NCBI GenBank assembly: GCA_046331095.1
Contig: JAXLRM010000003.1
Location: 1,240,001-1,304,000 of the forward strand
DNA: 64,000 nucleotides
Source of the DNA: JAIBAC01 sp046331095
GTDB lineage: Bacteria; Actinomycetota; Acidimicrobiia; UBA2766
Reading direction: 5' to 3'
The first letter of the stretch is position 1, and each line of letters begins with the position of its first letter. Shown piece after piece: positions 16,666 to 23,202 of this stretch. The notes under the pieces are model-generated. The model did no database searches and had not been told where the DNA came from. It saw only the letters and a program-made list of their open reading frames with translations. The translations under genes and the position numbers were made by a program.

Positions 16666-16782
16666 ATGTCCGATAGTGATGGAGATCAACCACCACCACC
16701 GCCGAAGCAGCCTCCCCCTCCTCCGCCTGCCATAGTCACGGAGGAGAAGGGTGACCCAATACCAAACCGTGAGCAACGATAG
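16666..16782 (+). CDS. Proline-rich small protein (38 aa)
   Basis: ATG 16666, six bases after the stop of the membrane-protein gene, with GGAGG about 10 nt upstream (16652-16656). The 38 residues have two proline runs (QPPPPPKQ and PPPPPPA) and an acidic then polar tail. Proline runs of this length usually need EF-P and often act as binding tails. It completes the LexA-controlled trio. Its short length makes the call moderate, but spacing and ribosome-binding site fit a real gene. Confidence 0.5.
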   Translation: MSDSDGDQPPPPPKQPPPPPPAIVTEEKGDPIPNREQR

Positions 16783-16793
16783 GACACCCTGCT

Positions 16794-17222
16794 TCACCAG
16801 TTGCGGGGCCGTGTCCGCACACCGGCGTCGAGCAGGGCCTTGCGGATCGTCCCGGCACTGAAGTCGAGGTGATCGCCGACTCGCTTGAGAGACCACCCCT
16901 TGTCGACGTACAGGCGCGCGGCCTCGTCGACCTGTTCGGGTATCAGCCCGCGCACCCGGAGTACGCCTGCCCGCGTGAGCAGAGTCGAAATAGTCCTCGG
17001 GTGAATCCGGAAGCGCGACGCAAGCTCCGCTCTAGAGGACCCCGAGACGAACAAGTCCACCACCGAATCGGCCTCGGCCGGCGAGAGACGACGTTGGCGC
17101 TGCCTGGTGCGAGGGGCCGCCTCGTGGGATTGAACATTTGGGGCGTTTTGCGTATACTGGGCTAGTTCAATCCATTTCTTGAACTTATGGGAGTTGCCCA
17201 ACACCGCGGCCACTTCCACCAC
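16794..17222 (-). CDS. Tandem helix-turn-helix protein (recombinase/transposon-type HTH)
   Basis: Up to 142 residues from GTG 17222; the next codon is also GTG. Two HTH units are visible: SPAEADSVVDLFVSG with ASRFRIHPRTISTLLTRAG (about residues 47-88), and PEQVDEAARLYVDKG with VGDHLDFSAGTIRKALLDAG (about 95-135). Tandem HTH units like these occur in the C-termini of serine recombinases and in transposon regulators; no catalytic domain is present here. It marks the boundary between the island and the backbone and could regulate either. Confidence 0.65.
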   Translation of the reverse strand: MVEVAAVLGNSHKFKKWIELAQYTQNAPNVQSHEAAPRTRQRQRRLSPAEADSVVDLFVSGSSRAELASRFRIHPRTISTLLTRAGVLRVRGLIPEQVDEAARLYVDKGWSLKRVGDHLDFSAGTIRKALLDAGVRTRPRNW

Positions 17223-17228
17223 GGGCCC

Positions 17229-18455
17229 CTATCCGTCACCGTCTCGTGACCGGAGCAGCGCAAGTAGGCCGAGCGCGGCGAGCATGCAGGCGGCGGCGTA
17301 GCCGAAGGCTGCCGTCGGGGAGACGAGGGTCCAGAGGATGCCGGCGACGCTGCTGGCGACGAGGTTCCCGAAGCTCTGCACCGCCGCGAGCAGTCCGAAG
17401 GCCGAACCTCGCAGTCCCTCGGGAGCGAGGCTCGCGACGACGGCATGCTCGGCGGTCTCGACGCAGCCGATGCCGATGCCGGCCGCCACGAACAACACGG
17501 CGAGAAGAACGATGCTCGTGGTCGCCACCGCGAAGCCGCCGTAGGCGAGCGCGAACAGCGCGATGCCGCCACCCAGGACCGGGATCATCCCGATCCGGTC
17601 GCCGGTGTGGCCGGCCGCGATGCTCGTGAGCGTGGCGGCGAGGTTGTACCCGGCGTAGAGCAGGAGGCCGATCGTGGTGGCCCGCTCGGCTCCGTGGGTG
17701 ACGCCGATCTGCTCGGTTGTGCGCAGGATCAACAGTGTCGCCGCGACGTTGCCCAACTCGAATGCCCCGATGCCGCCCATGGCGCGCCCGAGACGGCCCC
17801 GCAGCACCGGCCGCACGCGGAGACGGATCGGCTGGCGCGCGCGCTTCCGCGGAAGCGCGATGTGACGCACCGCGTAGACGATCGCCAGGGCGGCCAGGAG
17901 TCCCGGGATCACCGAGACCAGGATCGCGCTGCGGACGCCGACGGCTGCGACGAGCCCGATCGCGAGGAGCGGCCCTCCGATCGCGCCGAGGTTGTCCATG
18001 GCGCGTTCGAAACCGTAGGCCCGCCCGTACGCCTCGGGCGCGACCGAGTCGGCCAGCAGCGCGTTGCGTGCGGGCACGCGCAGGCCCCGTGCGGTCCAGG
18101 CCCCCGCACGCAGGACCGCCACTTGCCACACGCCTGTTGCTAGCCCGATCCCGGCTGTCATCACCGCCGTAGCCGTGTACCCGCCCACCGCCACGTTGCG
18201 CCGCCGGTGCGGGTCGTCGGCGAGTGCGCCTCCGCCCAGGCGCGCCAGGCCCGCGAGCCCGTCGGAGATCCCTTCGATGATCCCGAGGGCAGCTACGGGA
18301 GCTCCGAGCGTGCTCGTGAGGAACGCGGGCAGCAGCGACGTGGGGACCTCGTGGCCGAGATCGGACAGGAGGCTCGCCGCCCCGATCCCACGCACGCCTG
18401 GGGTGAGCCAGCGGTCCGGCTGGGGGACTTCTTCGCTGGTTCCGGGATATGCCAC
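17229..18455 (-). CDS. MFS-type transporter
   Basis: About 408 residues from GTG 18455; a longer frame to 18524 exists but would overlap the vapC coding end. Twelve hydrophobic helices are visible in two halves, with the MFS loop motif at GGALADDPHRRRNV between helices 2 and 3 and its copy GHTGDRIG in the second half, so the fold assignment is firm. An Arg/Pro-rich cytosolic loop separates the halves. Substrate unknown; similar proteins are annotated as drug or sugar exporters. It lies 6 nt beyond the HTH gene but reads the same way, so read-through from the MFS gene into the HTH gene is possible. Confidence 0.85.
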   Translation of the reverse strand: MAYPGTSEEVPQPDRWLTPGVRGIGAASLLSDLGHEVPTSLLPAFLTSTLGAPVAALGIIEGISDGLAGLARLGGGALADDPHRRRNVAVGGYTATAVMTAGIGLATGVWQVAVLRAGAWTARGLRVPARNALLADSVAPEAYGRAYGFERAMDNLGAIGGPLLAIGLVAAVGVRSAILVSVIPGLLAALAIVYAVRHIALPRKRARQPIRLRVRPVLRGRLGRAMGGIGAFELGNVAATLLILRTTEQIGVTHGAERATTIGLLLYAGYNLAATLTSIAAGHTGDRIGMIPVLGGGIALFALAYGGFAVATTSIVLLAVLFVAAGIGIGCVETAEHAVVASLAPEGLRGSAFGLLAAVQSFGNLVASSVAGILWTLVSPTAAFGYAAACMLAALGLLALLRSRDGDG

Positions 18456-18495
18456 GGTCGGATTCTGCCGGGTCGCGGGTCCGCCACGAGGGTCC

Positions 18496-18906
18496 CTACC
18501 CGAACGGGTTGCGGACCTCGACACCCGCGAGCACCTGACCGTCGTTCAGGTCCTCGGTCCAGAGGATGTCGCAGCCGAGCACCGCTGCGCTCCGCACGAT
18601 CATCGCGTCCCAGAAGGAGATCCGGTGTTCCTCGGCGAGCGTGGACGCCGCTATGACGTCTGTGGGCAGGGGCGAGTGCACGGCCCAGCGTCCGAGGACG
18701 CGCAAGCGCTGACGCGCCTGTTCGGGGCTCAGGCGGGTCGCGATCTTGGCGACCGCGTTCACGTAGAACTCCTGCAACACCTGGACGCTGATGCCCCCGA
18801 GCCGTTGGCGCCCCAGCCGGCCGACGAGATCCCTCGCGGCGGCATGGCGATCCCCCGCTGACGCGTCGTACGCGTAGAGGATGACGTTGGTGTCCACGAA
18901 CTGCAT
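18496..18906 (-). CDS. vapC: VapC-type PIN-domain toxin
   Basis: A 136-residue PIN ribonuclease. The acidic set is present: Asp5 in FVDTNVILY, Glu near 46 in LQEFYVN, Asp near 99 in FWDAMIV and Asp near 118 in WTEDLNDG. These bind Mg2+ and cut tRNA or other RNA in known VapC proteins. The gene follows its antitoxin by 6 nt in the same operon. Its 3' end would overlap the longest version of the MFS frame. Confidence 0.88.
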   Translation of the reverse strand: MQFVDTNVILYAYDASAGDRHAAARDLVGRLGRQRLGGISVQVLQEFYVNAVAKIATRLSPEQARQRLRVLGRWAVHSPLPTDVIAASTLAEEHRISFWDAMIVRSAAVLGCDILWTEDLNDGQVLAGVEVRNPFG

Positions 18907-18912
18907 TCCCGG

Positions 18913-19146
18913 CTACCGCTCGTGGAGATCCGAGCGCGACCAGGTCACCTCGCCGACACGGAGCGCGCCCCTGGTCATGACCGCTTCCTCCGAGGCCCAG
19001 AGGTCGTCGTAGCCAGAGGCGTCGTCGACCAGATGCTCGAGCAGCGACCCAACGAGAGCAGACACCGAGGTGTCGCGCTGGGCCGCGAGGACCTTGGCCT
19101 TGCGCACGAGCTCGTCCGGCAGGGAGAGGGTGAGATTCCGCGACAC
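18913..19146 (-). CDS. vapB: VapB-type antitoxin (ribbon-helix-helix)
   Basis: GTG 19146 gives 77 residues; the frame is open to GTG 19164, but that start would lie inside the -10 box. The N-terminus RNLTLSLPDELVRKAKVLAA is a ribbon-helix-helix strand and helix, and the acidic, Trp-containing tail is the usual toxin-binding part. RHH dimers of this kind repress their own promoter and neutralise the PIN toxin encoded just downstream. Confidence 0.82.
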   Translation of the reverse strand: MSRNLTLSLPDELVRKAKVLAAQRDTSVSALVGSLLEHLVDDASGYDDLWASEEAVMTRGALRVGEVTWSRSDLHER

Positions 19147-19154
19147 CGTGACCC

Positions 19155-19160
19155 AGTGTA
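19155..19160 (-). promoter_or_regulatory. -10 box of vapBC, leaderless
   Basis: TACACT reads on the minus strand 8 nt before the GTG at 19146, so transcription would start at or next to the start codon. No Shine-Dalgarno sequence is present, as expected for a leaderless transcript. Confidence 0.5.
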
Positions 19161-19259
19161 ACACGGCATCACAGGCCCTCGTGTGTCCACTCCGACGTCG
19201 CCGTTGCGGACTCGTGACGCATCGGTAGCATTCGGTCCACGAACCACGCGATCCGGGGG

Positions 19260-20210
19260 GTGACAGTGGATCTCGCCGAAGCCCAGCTCGCCACGCGAGT
19301 CGTGTTCGACAACGGCCACAGCGCCGATGCCGGGTATCCGCTCGCGCTCGTCAACGTCACGAACCGCTGCAACCTCTCCTGCGCCCACTGCTTCGTGTAC
19401 CGCGACGACAACCCGAACCTGTCGGTGGGACCGCGGCGCGAGCCGAGCGACGACGAGATCTGCGCGACCCTCACGGCGCTGCGGGACCGCCACGGCATCG
19501 GCTTCATGCTCTGGATGGGCGGCGAGCCGCTCCTCAGGCCCGACCTGCTCCGGCGCGGCGTCGAGCTGTTCGCGAACAACCACGTCGTCACCAACGGCAC
19601 ACGACCGCTGGTCGACCTCGGCCCCGACGCCCTTTACATCGTCTCCCTCGACGGCCCCGAGGACGTCAACGACGCCGTCCGCGGCGCCGGCACCTACCGG
19701 CGCGTCATGCGCACGCTGACCGCGATCCCCGAGTCCTTCTCCACCCCGGTCCAGGTCCAGTGCACGGTGACACGGCGCAACCAGGACCGCCTCGAGGAGC
19801 TCGTCGAAGCCGTCGCCGCGACACGGGCCGGGTGGATGACCTTCAGCTTCTACGTCCCGCCGCAACCGTGCGCGGACCTCGGCGCCGGCGGCGTGGACGA
19901 CCTCGGTTGGGCGACCCTCGGGGAGCGCATGGCCGCCGTCGAGGAGGTCATGCGACTCAAGGACGCGTACCCGGATTTCGTGCGCAACAGACGCCGCGCG
20001 CTCGAGCTCATGTCACCCGAGCTCGCCCCGACCGTCACCGCCGCGTGCCTGCCGCGCAAGCTGCTCCTGCCGCTCTACCTCGACCGCGACCACTTCACCA
20101 CGCCGTTCTGCTGCTACGGCAACGACGTCGACTGCAGCCGCTGCGGCGCGTGGGTCGTCTTCGAGATGGCCGCGCTGGCCGAGGCTCAACGCGCCGAGGT
20201 CCCGTCGTAG
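19260..20210 (+). CDS. Radical SAM enzyme with C-terminal cysteine cluster
   Basis: A 316-residue protein (GTG 19260; GTG 19266 fits the GGGGG run better). Cys37, Cys41 and Cys44 form the CxxxCxxC motif in RCNLSCAHCF that holds the [4Fe-4S]-SAM cluster; MGGEPLLRPD is the GGE-type motif. The last 50 residues hold at least five more cysteines (FCCYGNDVDCSRCGAW), which could bind an auxiliary cluster as in SPASM or twitch proteins. No peptide substrate gene is seen nearby, so the substrate is unknown. It diverges from vapB and overlaps the end of the DUF488 gene by 25 nt tail-to-tail. Confidence 0.85.
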   Translation: MTVDLAEAQLATRVVFDNGHSADAGYPLALVNVTNRCNLSCAHCFVYRDDNPNLSVGPRREPSDDEICATLTALRDRHGIGFMLWMGGEPLLRPDLLRRGVELFANNHVVTNGTRPLVDLGPDALYIVSLDGPEDVNDAVRGAGTYRRVMRTLTAIPESFSTPVQVQCTVTRRNQDRLEELVEAVAATRAGWMTFSFYVPPQPCADLGAGGVDDLGWATLGERMAAVEEVMRLKDAYPDFVRNRRRALELMSPELAPTVTAACLPRKLLLPLYLDRDHFTTPFCCYGNDVDCSRCGAWVVFEMAALAEAQRAEVPS

Positions 20211-20710
20211 ACGACGTGGCCGCGGAGGCGGCGTGCGCCGTCGGTGACGGGGTGCGGGACGAGACGGCCGTCGTGGAAGAGGTGCTGCACCGCTCGGCCC
20301 TCGACCAGGACCAGGTGGTCGGCGAGTAGACGGCGGTGACAGCGCCACCAGACCGACTCCGAGCACATCACGGCGGTCGCCGACGACGACGCCAGGTCGG
20401 CGAGCTCGGCGACGCCGCGGGCGAACTCGACCGAGGCCATGTGGTCCGCGTAGGCGCGGAACTGCGGATTGCGCAACGCCACGTTCACCGAGTCGGGACT
20501 GCCGTGTCGGCGCCCGCCGAGACCGGAGATCCAGGCGTAGCCGATTCCGTGCTCGGCGAGCCACGCCTCCATCGCCTCACTGCCGAACTGGGGGTTGTGG
20601 CGGCTGCCGGGGAAGCGGCGCACGTCCGCGACGGTCTCGATGCCGCACCCGCGGAGGAGCTCCGCGAAGGCCGACTCCGAGAGCGTGCCGTGGCCGACGG
20701 TGCGGATCAT
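20186..20710 (-). CDS. DUF488-family protein
   Basis: ATG 20708-20710 (174 residues) overlaps the stop of the GH51 gene as ATGA, so the two are translationally coupled. The DUF488 pattern is clear: an N-terminal strand ending TVGHG, then VADVRRFPGSRHNPQF, an aromatic YAWISGLGG, and a Cys-containing VMCSESVWWRCHR. DUF488 proteins are small cytosolic proteins of unknown activity, sometimes proposed to bind nucleic acid. Nothing in the sugar-related context explains it. Confidence 0.85.
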   Translation of the reverse strand: MIRTVGHGTLSESAFAELLRGCGIETVADVRRFPGSRHNPQFGSEAMEAWLAEHGIGYAWISGLGGRRHGSPDSVNVALRNPQFRAYADHMASVEFARGVAELADLASSSATAVMCSESVWWRCHRRLLADHLVLVEGRAVQHLFHDGRLVPHPVTDGARRLRGHVVYDGTSAR

Positions 20711-22257
20711 GTGCCCCGGGCTCCACCGGCCAGCGGGAAGGTCGCGGTGACCAGCGAGCACGGCGGCAGAAGGAGCTCGGCGCTGGTCGGGCCCGCGGTC
20801 GCCCTGTCGAAGGGGCGGGCCGTGACGACCTCGGGTTGCGCGAACGTGTTGCGCGCCCGCGGGTGGGGGCCGCCGAGCACCTCGGCGTCGACCGCACCGC
20901 CGAGGCAGGCGCCCGCGAGGTCGATCTGGAGCGGCGCGGCCGCGTCGAGGCTGCGGTTCACGGCGAAGACGTGCAGGGCGTCACGGCCCAGCACCGCGCT
21001 CGTGTCGAGGCAGGCCACCGCGCCGAATCGGCGTGTCGTGTAGCTCGGCCCGGTGGCGGCCACCGCCAAGGCGTCGCCGCCGGCGGCCCGGGAGCTGAAC
21101 ATGCGGAACGCGTGGAAGCTCGACTGCACGAGCACGCGGTCGCCCTTGGTGACGAGCGGGGCGATCACGTTGACCACCTGCGCGATGTTCGCGACCCGCA
21201 CGACGTCGGCGTGGCGCACGAAGCTGTTGAGGAACCCGGCGCACACGAGGGCGTCCTCGAGGCTGAAGACCTCCTCGATCAGCCGCGGCGCGCGGCCGCC
21301 GAGGCGCGACGGGACGAACCACCGCGTTGGGGTCTGGGCCATCGTCCGGTACCACACGTTCCACTCGTCGAAGCTGATACGGGCGGGGCGGTCGTGGCCG
21401 TGGCGGCGCTGCGCGTCCCGGCAGAGAGCGGCGGCCTCCTCGATCTGGCGATCGACGGCTGTGCCGAAGCCGAGGAAGTCGGCGCTGCGCCGGAACGGGT
21501 TGCGGGCGTAGCGGTGGAGGCTGACGTAGTCGAGGCCGGCGCCGAACTCGTCGAGCACGGTGGTCATGAAGCGCGGGTGGCTCGCGAGGGCGGGGTCCGA
21601 GGAGGCGCACGCCACGACCTCGATGCCGGGGTCGACCTCGCGCATGAGCCGGGCGGCGTCACGCGCCCTGCGCGTGTACTCCGACGCCGGCACCCGCCCG
21701 ATCTGCCAGGGCCCGTCCATCTCGTTGCCGAGACACCAGAGGCCGACGCCGTAGGGATCGGCGTGGCCGTTGACGCCACGGCGGTCCCCGAGCAGCGTGC
21801 CGGCCGACGCGTTCGTGTACGCGATCAGGTCCTGGGCGTCGTAGGGCGAGCCGGTGCCGAGGTTGACCGCGAGCATCGGTGTCCAGCCCATCCGCCCGCA
21901 CAGGCCGAGGAATTCGTCGGTGCCGAACGTGTTCGGCTCGACACAGCGCCACGCCCGGTCGGTGCGCACCGGGCGGTGCTCGACGGGGCCGATCCCGTCG
22001 CGCCAGTTGTAGCCGGATACGAAGTTGCCGCCCGGGTAGCGCACCGCGGTGAGGTCCAACTCGCCCAACCGCTCCAGGACGTCCGTGCGGCACCCGTGCG
22101 CGTCGGCGTGGCTCGACCCGGGCTCGAAGATGCCGCCGTAGACGCAGCGGCCCATGTGCTCGACGAGGCCGCCGAAGATGCGCGGGTCGACATCGGCGAC
22201 GACGTCGCCGGCGTCGAGACGCAGCGTCGTCGGGGCAACATGTCCGGGTCCGCTCAC
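20707..22257 (-). CDS. abfA: Alpha-L-arabinofuranosidase, GH51
   Basis: A 516-residue protein with the family layout: an (alpha/beta)8 barrel then a C-terminal beta-domain. The acid/base Glu179 stands in CLGNEMDGPW and the nucleophile Glu298 in ISFDEWNVWY; the YPGGNFVSGYNW and IFGGLVEHMGRCVYGGI motifs also match. No signal peptide, so it works on internalised arabino-oligosaccharides. It is the middle gene of a SnoaL-like / GH51 / DUF488 operon. Family is certain; the exact linkage preference is not visible. Confidence 0.93.
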   Translation of the reverse strand: MSGPGHVAPTTLRLDAGDVVADVDPRIFGGLVEHMGRCVYGGIFEPGSSHADAHGCRTDVLERLGELDLTAVRYPGGNFVSGYNWRDGIGPVEHRPVRTDRAWRCVEPNTFGTDEFLGLCGRMGWTPMLAVNLGTGSPYDAQDLIAYTNASAGTLLGDRRGVNGHADPYGVGLWCLGNEMDGPWQIGRVPASEYTRRARDAARLMREVDPGIEVVACASSDPALASHPRFMTTVLDEFGAGLDYVSLHRYARNPFRRSADFLGFGTAVDRQIEEAAALCRDAQRRHGHDRPARISFDEWNVWYRTMAQTPTRWFVPSRLGGRAPRLIEEVFSLEDALVCAGFLNSFVRHADVVRVANIAQVVNVIAPLVTKGDRVLVQSSFHAFRMFSSRAAGGDALAVAATGPSYTTRRFGAVACLDTSAVLGRDALHVFAVNRSLDAAAPLQIDLAGACLGGAVDAEVLGGPHPRARNTFAQPEVVTARPFDRATAGPTSAELLLPPCSLVTATFPLAGGARGT

Positions 22258-22285
22258 CCGGACTTGCTAGCCGAAGCCCTCCGTC

Positions 22286-22702
22286 TCAGGCGGGCACGCC
22301 CGGCGGCGTGGGCACCACACCGGCCTGGATCATGGATCGGAGGTCGTCGCGGACCGCCCAGTGCTCGACGATCCTCGCGTCGTGGATGCGGAACCGGTGG
22401 GCCTGCGCGAAGTCGACAGGCGCGCCCGTCGGCGGGATCGGACCACCGGCACCCGTCGGCGTACCCGTCGCTCGCACCCACGCGACCACCTCGTCGCCCT
22501 CGGCCACCAGGGACTCGATCTCGACGTGGATGTCGGGCTGGTTCGCACGGATCCACTCGACGGTGCCGCGGAACTCGGACGGCCCGAACGGGCGGCCCTC
22601 CTGCGGCCACGGCTCCACGTCGAAGGGACCGGGCGCGTGGTTGCGGCACCCCGGGGCGTGGATCGACTCGAGCGCCGCGAAGTCCCCCGTGTTCACGACC
22701 AC
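22286..22702 (-). CDS. SnoaL-like NTF2-fold protein
   Basis: The frame extends far upstream without meaning; GTG 22702 (138 residues) or GTG 22696 begins the recognisable protein, since the hairpin repeat lies just before it. It has the SnoaL-type pattern: an N-terminal helix with LESIHAPGCRNHAPG, then WIRANQPDIHVEIESLVAEG, VAWVRATG and an end with FRIHDARIVEHWAVRDDL. Such proteins are cone-shaped binders or cyclases and need not be enzymes. It is followed after 28 nt by GH51. Confidence 0.75.
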   Translation of the reverse strand: MVVNTGDFAALESIHAPGCRNHAPGPFDVEPWPQEGRPFGPSEFRGTVEWIRANQPDIHVEIESLVAEGDEVVAWVRATGTPTGAGGPIPPTGAPVDFAQAHRFRIHDARIVEHWAVRDDLRSMIQAGVVPTPPGVPA

Positions 22703-22733
22703 GAGTGGACCGGCACGGCCCAACCCCCGTTCT

Positions 22734-22803
22734 GGGCGCGCCCACCCCATCCGCGTGGGGTGGGCGCGCCCAAGTCGGGATTTCGTCGGGCGGGCGCGCC
22801 CAA
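22734..22803 (+). repeat. Dispersed hairpin repeat, copy 1
   Basis: GGGCGCGCCCACCCCA (22734-22749) pairs over all 16 bases with 22756-22771 around a 6-nt loop. It is preceded by CCCCGTTCTG and followed by AAGTCGGGATTTC. A second partial right arm (GGGCGCGCCC, 22792-22801, then AAGTCCGGGATTC) follows. It sits between the divergent SnoaL-like gene and the LexA-controlled promoter at 22830. Copies 2 and 3 lie at 36900 and 47961. Confidence 0.8.
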
Positions 22804-22829
22804 GTCCGGGATTCGTGGACCGGATAGTG

Positions 22830-22858
22830 TTGACGAACACACGTTCGGCCGTTACGGT
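22830..22858 (+). promoter_or_regulatory. LexA-controlled promoter of the 22904-24561 operon
   Basis: TTGACG (22830-22835), a 17-nt spacer and TACGGT (22853-22858) make a good -35/-10 pair. The LexA box CGAACACACGTTCG (22834-22847) lies between them and matches CGAAC-R-N-R-Y-GTTYG at every position. LexA binding would block RNA polymerase directly. Confidence 0.78.
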
Positions 22859-22903
22859 GGGGCGACCCCGGCAGGCGGACCGGGATCGAGACGGGAGGCA
22901 CCC

Positions 22904-23137
22904 ATGGGCGTGATGCGGATCCTCGGACCCGAAGGCGACACGGCAGTCGCGTGGGACGAAGCAGAGGCGGCGAGCATCGACGAGACAACGGCGCTGTTCC
23001 GCCAACTCCTGGAGGTCGACGGCTTCGTGCCGTTCGCGCGGGACGAGGGCGCACCCGCCGCCGAGGCCAGGCAGATCGACGCCTTCGACCCCGCGGCCGA
23101 GGAGATCATCTGGATCCGCCCGATCACAGGCGGCTGA
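22904..23137 (+). CDS. 77-aa conserved actinobacterial-type protein, SOS-controlled
   Basis: ATG 22904 with GGGAGG 6 nt upstream; 77 residues. The pattern MRILGPEGDTAVAWD near the start and FDPAAEEIIWIRPITGG at the end recalls a small protein seen repeatedly in actinobacterial genomes and phages with the same start and end; no function is known to me. Acidic, no Cys, no membrane helix. It is the first gene behind the LexA box and is followed after 65 nt by the DnaB-like ATPase, so the two probably act together in the response to DNA damage. Confidence 0.75.
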   Translation: MGVMRILGPEGDTAVAWDEAEAASIDETTALFRQLLEVDGFVPFARDEGAPAAEARQIDAFDPAAEEIIWIRPITGG

Positions 23138-23140
23138 GCC

Positions 23141-23196
23141 CCCTCCACCCGGCCCCCTCCACCCGGCACCCACCACCCGGCACCCACCACCTGGCA
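23141..23196. repeat. Four tandem copies of a 14-bp C-rich unit
   Basis: Four head-to-tail units fill almost the whole gap between the 77-aa gene and the ATPase: CCCTCCACCCGGCC, CCCTCCACCCGGCA, CCCACCACCCGGCA and CCCACCACCTGGCA. They differ by one or two bases each. The copies leave no room for a Shine-Dalgarno sequence before ATG 23203. Confidence 0.85.
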
Positions 23197-23202
23197 CCGC
23201 AG

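Noticed and set aside
21923..21936. Palindrome CCGAACGTGTTCGG as a fifth LexA box
   Set aside because: The half-sites are 2 nt apart, not 4, and it lies inside the GH51 coding sequence.
20836..22827. 663-codon plus-strand ORF opposite GH51
   Set aside because: Shadow frame: GH51 on the minus strand has catalytic motifs and fits the operon; the plus product is low-complexity and has no family pattern.
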